Under the pieces are notes generated by a model that ran no database searches, was not told the DNA's origin, and worked only from the letters and a program-made list of their open reading frames with translations. DNA of 64,000 nt from VXYL01 sp965116345. GTDB lineage: Bacteria > Pseudomonadota > Gammaproteobacteria > Pseudomonadales > Azotimanducaceae. The stretch spans positions 4,270,187 to 4,334,186 of the forward strand of contig OZ220680.1 in NCBI GenBank assembly GCA_965116345.1, written 5' to 3'. Both the position numbers and the translations under genes were made by a program. Every line of letters starts with the position of its first letter. Within the stretch, counting starts at the first letter, position 1. Of the stretch, positions 60,701 through 64,000 are shown piece after piece.

Positions 60701-62865
60701 TGACGCTGGACGCCGGCGCGTTCGCCGCGACGGTGGCCACCTCCGACGTCACCGCCTCCGGCGTGTCGGGGTTGAGCGTTTCGGCCGTGACCCGCGACAG
60801 CGACGGGCAAGCCACCGCGACGCTCGCCTTCGACGCCACGGACTTCGACGCCGACGCGACGCTGACGCTGACCGTGTCGGCGGCCGCGCTGGCGCACTCG
60901 GACACGGACCTGTCGGCGACGCTGCCGGTAACCGCCGTGGACGAACCACCACCGCCTCCGCCAGCGGTCTCGATTCCGGCGCCGGTGGCGCACTGGAAGT
61001 TCGACGGCGACGCCGACGACTCGGCGGGTTCCAGCAACGGCTCCGCCATGAACGGCGCGTCGTTCACGACCGCCGCGAGCGTCGGCAGCCACGCGCTGTC
61101 GCTCGACGGCGGCGATGACTACGTGGATCTCGCGTCGCACGTGTCGAACTTCCCGCTCGGCAATGCGGCCAGAAGCGTCACCGGCTGGTTCAGGGCCGAT
61201 GCCGGCAACCAGCGCCAGACCTTCTTCACTTACGGCCCGAACGTCGAGGGCAAGCGCTTCTCCATCGCCGCCGACCGCACCCAGGCGGTCGTCGCCGTGA
61301 GCGGCCACGCCTGGGGCGTGAACAACCTGAGCCTCGCCGACGGCTGGCACCACGTCGCGGTGACCTTCCCGGGCGGCGACTCGGACGACTTCTCGATCTA
61401 CCTGAACGGCGCCCTGCAGTCGGCCTCCACCCTCGGCGGCGTTCGGCGGCGGGTGGACACCCGGACGGGCACCGCCGCCATCGGCCGGAACGTCAGCGGC
61501 GCGGCGCACTACGGCGGCGACATCGACGATGTGCGTTTGTACGACCATGCGCTGAGCGCCGAGCAGGTGCGGGCGATCGCCGGCCGACGGGAAACCGCCG
61601 GCGCGGGGGACGGCGCACGGGCAACCGCGGCGCTGCCCGGCGGCCTGTCCCCGGCGCCACTGGCGCTGCCGCGGGCAAGCGGCGGCGCGGACGGACCCGG
61701 CGCGGACGGAACAGACGGCTTCGGCACGGACGGCTTCGGTGCCGGCGGCGCCAACCTGGCCACAACCGCAACCGGCCAGACACACGCACCACTGCTGCCA
61801 AGCGCGTCGAATCCGCTGCGCGAGGGCCTCGTGCGGATCGTCAACCGGTCCGCGCAATCCGGCGAAGTGCGGATCGTGGCCATCGACGACGCCGGCTGGC
61901 GCCGGGAGCCGGTCACGCTCGCCATCGGCGCGGGCGAGACCGCGCAGTTCACGGCGCGCAACCTCGAATGGGGCAACGCGGCCATCGGCTTGAGCGGCTC
62001 CACCGGATCGGGCACCGGCGACTGGCGGCTCGAGGTGTCCAGCAGCCTGGACATCGAGGTGCTGCCGTATGCCCGTGCGGCGGACGGCACGCTGAGCGCG
62101 ATGGGCGAGACCGTCGCCGCCGAGGACAACGTGCACCGCGTGGCGCTGTTCAACCCCGCGGACAGTCCGGACGCGGCCAGCAGGCTGCGCTTGACCAACC
62201 GGGGCGCGCAGGCGCTGCGCGCGGACATCACCGGCATCGACGACACCGGCGCTTCACCGGGCGGCATCGTGTCGGTGGAGATCGAAGCGGACGAATCGGT
62301 ATTGCTTACCGCCGCGGAACTCGAAGCCGGCGGATCGAACCTGCTGGGCGCGCTCGGCGACGGCGAAGGCCAGTGGCGGCTTGACATCGCCGCGGACGGC
62401 GACCTCGCGGTGATGAACCTCGTCGAGACCTCCGACGGCCATCTGACGAACCTGTCCAACGCCACCGCCACGACCGTACCGGCCCGCGATGCCCATGTCG
62501 TGGATCGCTTCCCGTCCAGTTCCGACCTATCGAACGAACAGGGCGTGGTGCGCGTCGTCAACAGCGGCGAGAGCCCCGCCTCGGTCCGCATCGAGCCGAA
62601 CGACAGCACGGGCTGGCGCTACTACGCGCCGCTCACGCTGACGCTCGGCGCCAACGCAGCGGCCAACCTCGGCACCTGGGACCTCGAGCTGGGCAACGCG
62701 GCCAAGGGCCTGTCCGGCGGCGCCGGACCCGGCGCGGGCGGCGCCTGGCGTCTGGCAATCTCCGGCGACGGCGACATCGAAGTGCTGACCTACGTCCGCA
62801 CTTCCAACGGCCTGCTCAAGCTTCCGCCCGGGGACACGGCGGTTACGCGGGAAGAACTGCGGTAG
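57706..62865 (+). CDS. Large secreted LamG / Calx-beta-like repeat protein
   Basis: The frame is open from 57289; 57706 (GTG) is only the first canonical start and lies after the signal peptide, so the true product starts upstream through the pentanucleotide repeat. From 57706 it encodes 1719 residues. The order is an N-terminal module (ESFRLLFVTRTEQNAQSTDI, YADFYDGSW), Calx-beta-like strands, a fibronectin-III-like domain (about 635-730), two LamG/concanavalin-type domains (about 765-965 and 1093-1290, both with WHHVAVT), a Pro-rich linker, and three related C-terminal ~115-residue units. It is a likely surface or matrix binding protein. No anchor or sorting motif is evident. Confidence 0.75.
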   Translation: MTRTEQNAQSTDIAHYNTIVQTGAKGGHTAITDDMGDQFKVVGSTAAVDARDNTGTTGAGVPIYWLNGQKVADDYADFYDGSWDSRALRYDNGERAPRDLTMYTGSNVDGTKHTFPLGGQLVRLGHSQRNLLSDASGLNSLPFHLYGLSPVFEVAKPTTVWLEATVLRAFGDPPVTERYSVDEVTVGEDGSDAARITVGLSRKLAAGETVTAPLTVSGAGVTGSDYAVSLSTTSGLNTGVALNTSAPYSAALPAVVFTGHATNEVRFAVLLVRGVQDTANEGAETLTLGIGAVTDNLPDGTVKSTRTATARVIIEDDEPTVSLAVPDSIAVEGQANRAAFVELRLAGPVPSGQALTVNYSLDLNATVSLDGTQSGRTITASRGSTSTGTVTFTGLLSGKPTARLKVAASNNTVNGGSRGIRTADFKLTGATGISGAVPTAAAGRGVKLFVVDSATRNSGEYKTTTMQVEGGTYGGSHNVWEGNTATLLLDGGAGPRPTPKGASGGYEVLVGVQNLTTDFGDLGRAYAKTHGGAQYAYVAHYRQDRAANTDYYKVYVTGGGRPGAFEVPVLSDGSEEGDQQFRVFIAETPRNMGVGGINNDLFATASVDFTIPANGGFARAEAEEAPAAQAPAAAVANLRLTEVDETNAKATWDAVAHARSYQVDWEAEGGSGLVMAGAGPSVTGTSVSIWHDAPERMTLTVTVTPEYVDGNGNVVVLDSLAGTATLDVGPRPLNGGGTNGGGDGGPVQAGEGEAPGAAPFALPVAHWRLDGDAVDWAGSSHGTVVGGAVFAANDEGGGVGSHALVLDGVDDHVDLASHVSNFPLGDAARTVAGWFKADAGNQRQTFFTYGPNVAGQRFSIAADRTQALVAVSGHARGVNGLDLSDGWHHVAVTYAGGDSDHISIYLDGALQSASTLVGAPQSVDTRAGPAAIGRSAGGAAHYAGSIDDVRIYDAALGAEQVLALFNEHPRTPPPTTTAVTASASPALAEGNLDGADVELTLDAGAFAATVATSDVTASGVSGLSVSAVTRDSDGQATATLAFDATDFDADATLTLTVSAAALAHSDTDLSATLPVTAVDEPPPPPPAVSIPAPVAHWKFDGDADDSAGSSNGSAMNGASFTTAASVGSHALSLDGGDDYVDLASHVSNFPLGNAARSVTGWFRADAGNQRQTFFTYGPNVEGKRFSIAADRTQAVVAVSGHAWGVNNLSLADGWHHVAVTFPGGDSDDFSIYLNGALQSASTLGGVRRRVDTRTGTAAIGRNVSGAAHYGGDIDDVRLYDHALSAEQVRAIAGRRETAGAGDGARATAALPGGLSPAPLALPRASGGADGPGADGTDGFGTDGFGAGGANLATTATGQTHAPLLPSASNPLREGLVRIVNRSAQSGEVRIVAIDDAGWRREPVTLAIGAGETAQFTARNLEWGNAAIGLSGSTGSGTGDWRLEVSSSLDIEVLPYARAADGTLSAMGETVAAEDNVHRVALFNPADSPDAASRLRLTNRGAQALRADITGIDDTGASPGGIVSVEIEADESVLLTAAELEAGGSNLLGALGDGEGQWRLDIAADGDLAVMNLVETSDGHLTNLSNATATTVPARDAHVVDRFPSSSDLSNEQGVVRVVNSGESPASVRIEPNDSTGWRYYAPLTLTLGANAAANLGTWDLELGNAAKGLSGGAGPGAGGAWRLAISGDGDIEVLTYVRTSNGLLKLPPGDTAVTREELR

Positions 62866-62909
62866 GTGGCAACGCCCACGACCCGGGTGCGAAATCGGCG
62901 CACAATGGG

Positions 62910-63925
62910 GTTTCTCGCGGTCGAAGCTGTTGAACGGAACCGGGCGCGGTGGCCGGGGAGACCGCCGCGCGGCGTCGGGGCTACGCGACGGAGCGGACGA
63001 ACTCGCCGCGGTTGATCCGCGCGGACCAGTGGTCCCAGTCCTGCGCGATCGCGATCGGCTCGACGTGGGTGTCGAAGTCCTCGCGCGGCGTGTCGGCCAG
63101 CGGGATGTCGCCGAACTCGCGCGGGTGCTGCTCCGGGGAGATGGTGCAGCGCCCGGTGATCCCGGAGTCGCACGCCGTGGTCCCGCAGACCGGGCAGGCC
63201 GCCGTGGGCCCCTGCGCCGCCTCGAAGTGCGGCTCCCGGGTGCGGCCGTTGTCGCGTTCGACGATCTCGCCGATGGCCTGGCGGTCGCCGTGCTCGTTCT
63301 CGACGATGTCGGTGATCCGCGCCTTGACGTGCGCGACGCGGCCGGACCTGGCGGTGACCGCGACCTCTACCGTGTCGCCGATGCTTGCGCGACGCGATGC
63401 CGAGGCGTGGAGCCGGACGCCCCAGCCGCCGTTCGGCAGCATCGCGAACGTGTTGCGCTCGTCGCTGGCGCGTCCGGCGCGGAACTCCTCGATGCGGCAC
63501 AGCGCCCTGGGGGTGCCGTCCGGCATGACCTGGAGCCGCACCACGGTGCCCGAGCGGGTGTAGCGCTTGCCGGCCTTCGTCTCGACGTCGCAGGTGACCG
63601 CGGTGCCGAGCTCGACGATGGCCGCCATCTGGGGCGCGAGCGACATGTGCCACTGGCCGCGCAGCTTGACGAAGCGGGCGTAGGACCCGTCGGAGACGAA
63701 CTCCTCCGGGAGCGGGGTGTTGGATGGACGGGATGTGTAGGGCATGTTGACCTCCTCCGATGGTCTGCTGTCGATTCCCCGACGGATCGCAGTCCGCGCA
63801 ACGAGCCGCCGGTCAAGGCTCGCGTCAGCGACCGCGCGAGCGGCGACCGACCGCTTGCGGTCGGCGGCCTTGACGGGCGGCGGCGCGGACTAGGCTCGAA
63901 GGAATCGACGGCAGGCGCAGGGGCG
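62910..63925. repeat. ~1-kb duplicated module, right copy
   Basis: Direct copy of 55343-56360; the two flank the secreted-protein locus. It includes the gene at 62981 and the inverted repeat at 63811-63875. Confidence 0.85.
62981..63745 (-). CDS. Duplicated backbone protein with zinc cluster (copy 2)
   Basis: 254 residues, same start context as copy 1 (GGAGGAGGT). Near-identical throughout (for example FVSDGSYARFVKLRGQWHMS against ...GEWHMS), with all Cys/His of CPVCGTTACDSGITGRCTI kept. Both copies appear intact, so the duplication is recent or selected. Confidence 0.65.
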   Translation of the reverse strand: MPYTSRPSNTPLPEEFVSDGSYARFVKLRGQWHMSLAPQMAAIVELGTAVTCDVETKAGKRYTRSGTVVRLQVMPDGTPRALCRIEEFRAGRASDERNTFAMLPNGGWGVRLHASASRRASIGDTVEVAVTARSGRVAHVKARITDIVENEHGDRQAIGEIVERDNGRTREPHFEAAQGPTAACPVCGTTACDSGITGRCTISPEQHPREFGDIPLADTPREDFDTHVEPIAIAQDWDHWSARINRGEFVRSVA

Positions 63926-63963
63926 GTTGCGCGCATTCGCGTTGGCGGGGGACGGACGGCTTC

Positions 63964-64000
63964 CTACGCCGCCTGGGGTTGCGCGGCGGCGCCCGTGTTG
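63964..64000 (-). CDS. C-terminal codons of the next backbone gene (partial)
   Basis: The minus frame from the right edge ends NTGAAAQPQAA-stop at 63964. Position and direction fit the next gene of the minus-strand run; too short to identify. Confidence 0.3.
   Translation of the reverse strand, partial: NTGAAAQPQAA

Overview
The window is high-GC (roughly two thirds G+C) proteobacterial DNA and reads as part of a large conjugative backbone (an ICE or conjugative plasmid), heavily re-invaded by smaller mobile elements. The backbone evidence is a TraG-N-like mating protein at the left edge, a RepB-type primase, a ParB, a strawberry-notch-type helicase/methyltransferase fusion, a toprim/zinc-finger primase-like protein and a long one-direction (minus) run of small accessory genes (DUF4326, 2OG-Fe(II)-like, SLOG, NADAR, DUF3085, Rpn-like, several zinc-binding orphans). 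The genus cannot be fixed from the sequence.

Layout. 1-5.3 kb: backbone, mainly plus strand. 5.30-22.10 kb: integrative element 1 (E1), inserted in the 3' end of a small minus-strand gene; the displaced tail and terminator of that gene lie at 5221-5303. 22.1-37.9 kb: backbone minus-strand run ending in the C-terminal part of parB. 37.90-54.07 kb: integrative element 2 (E2), inserted inside parB. 54.06-56.2 kb: N-terminal part of parB and small backbone genes. 56.4-62.9 kb: a large secreted LamG/Calx-beta-like protein behind an 18-copy pentanucleotide repeat, flanked by two ~1-kb direct copies of a backbone gene. 62.9-64 kb: the second copy and the next partial gene.

E1 and E2 belong to one family. 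Their integrases are closely similar. The distances from core site to inner motifs are identical at both ends (59 and 29 bp). Both carry the same internal block: a Cys-rich zinc-finger protein, a leader with promoter, a small HTH protein, a second tyrosine recombinase, a small downstream protein, a strong hairpin, and a conserved ~420-470-nt non-coding transcription unit with its own promoter. Variable cargo sits in two positions. After the integrase E1 carries HEPN-like and ankyrin genes, and E2 a DUF7662-like gene. After the non-coding unit E1 carries a methylase / controller / endonuclease / FRG-TPR cluster, and E2 carries a DinJ-YafQ-like toxin-antitoxin, type III Mod-Res, DUF433/DUF5615 and a trypsin-like protein. 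E1's internal recombinase gene is itself split by a three-recombinase (RIT) element; E2 also holds a DDE insertion sequence. The nesting is backbone > E1/E2 > RIT/IS.

The most interesting signals are this twin family of defence-carrying elements with a putative structured RNA, the two host genes that can be rejoined exactly across the insertions, and the apparent phase-variable control of the secreted protein. Family names come from recalled motifs; no database search was possible.
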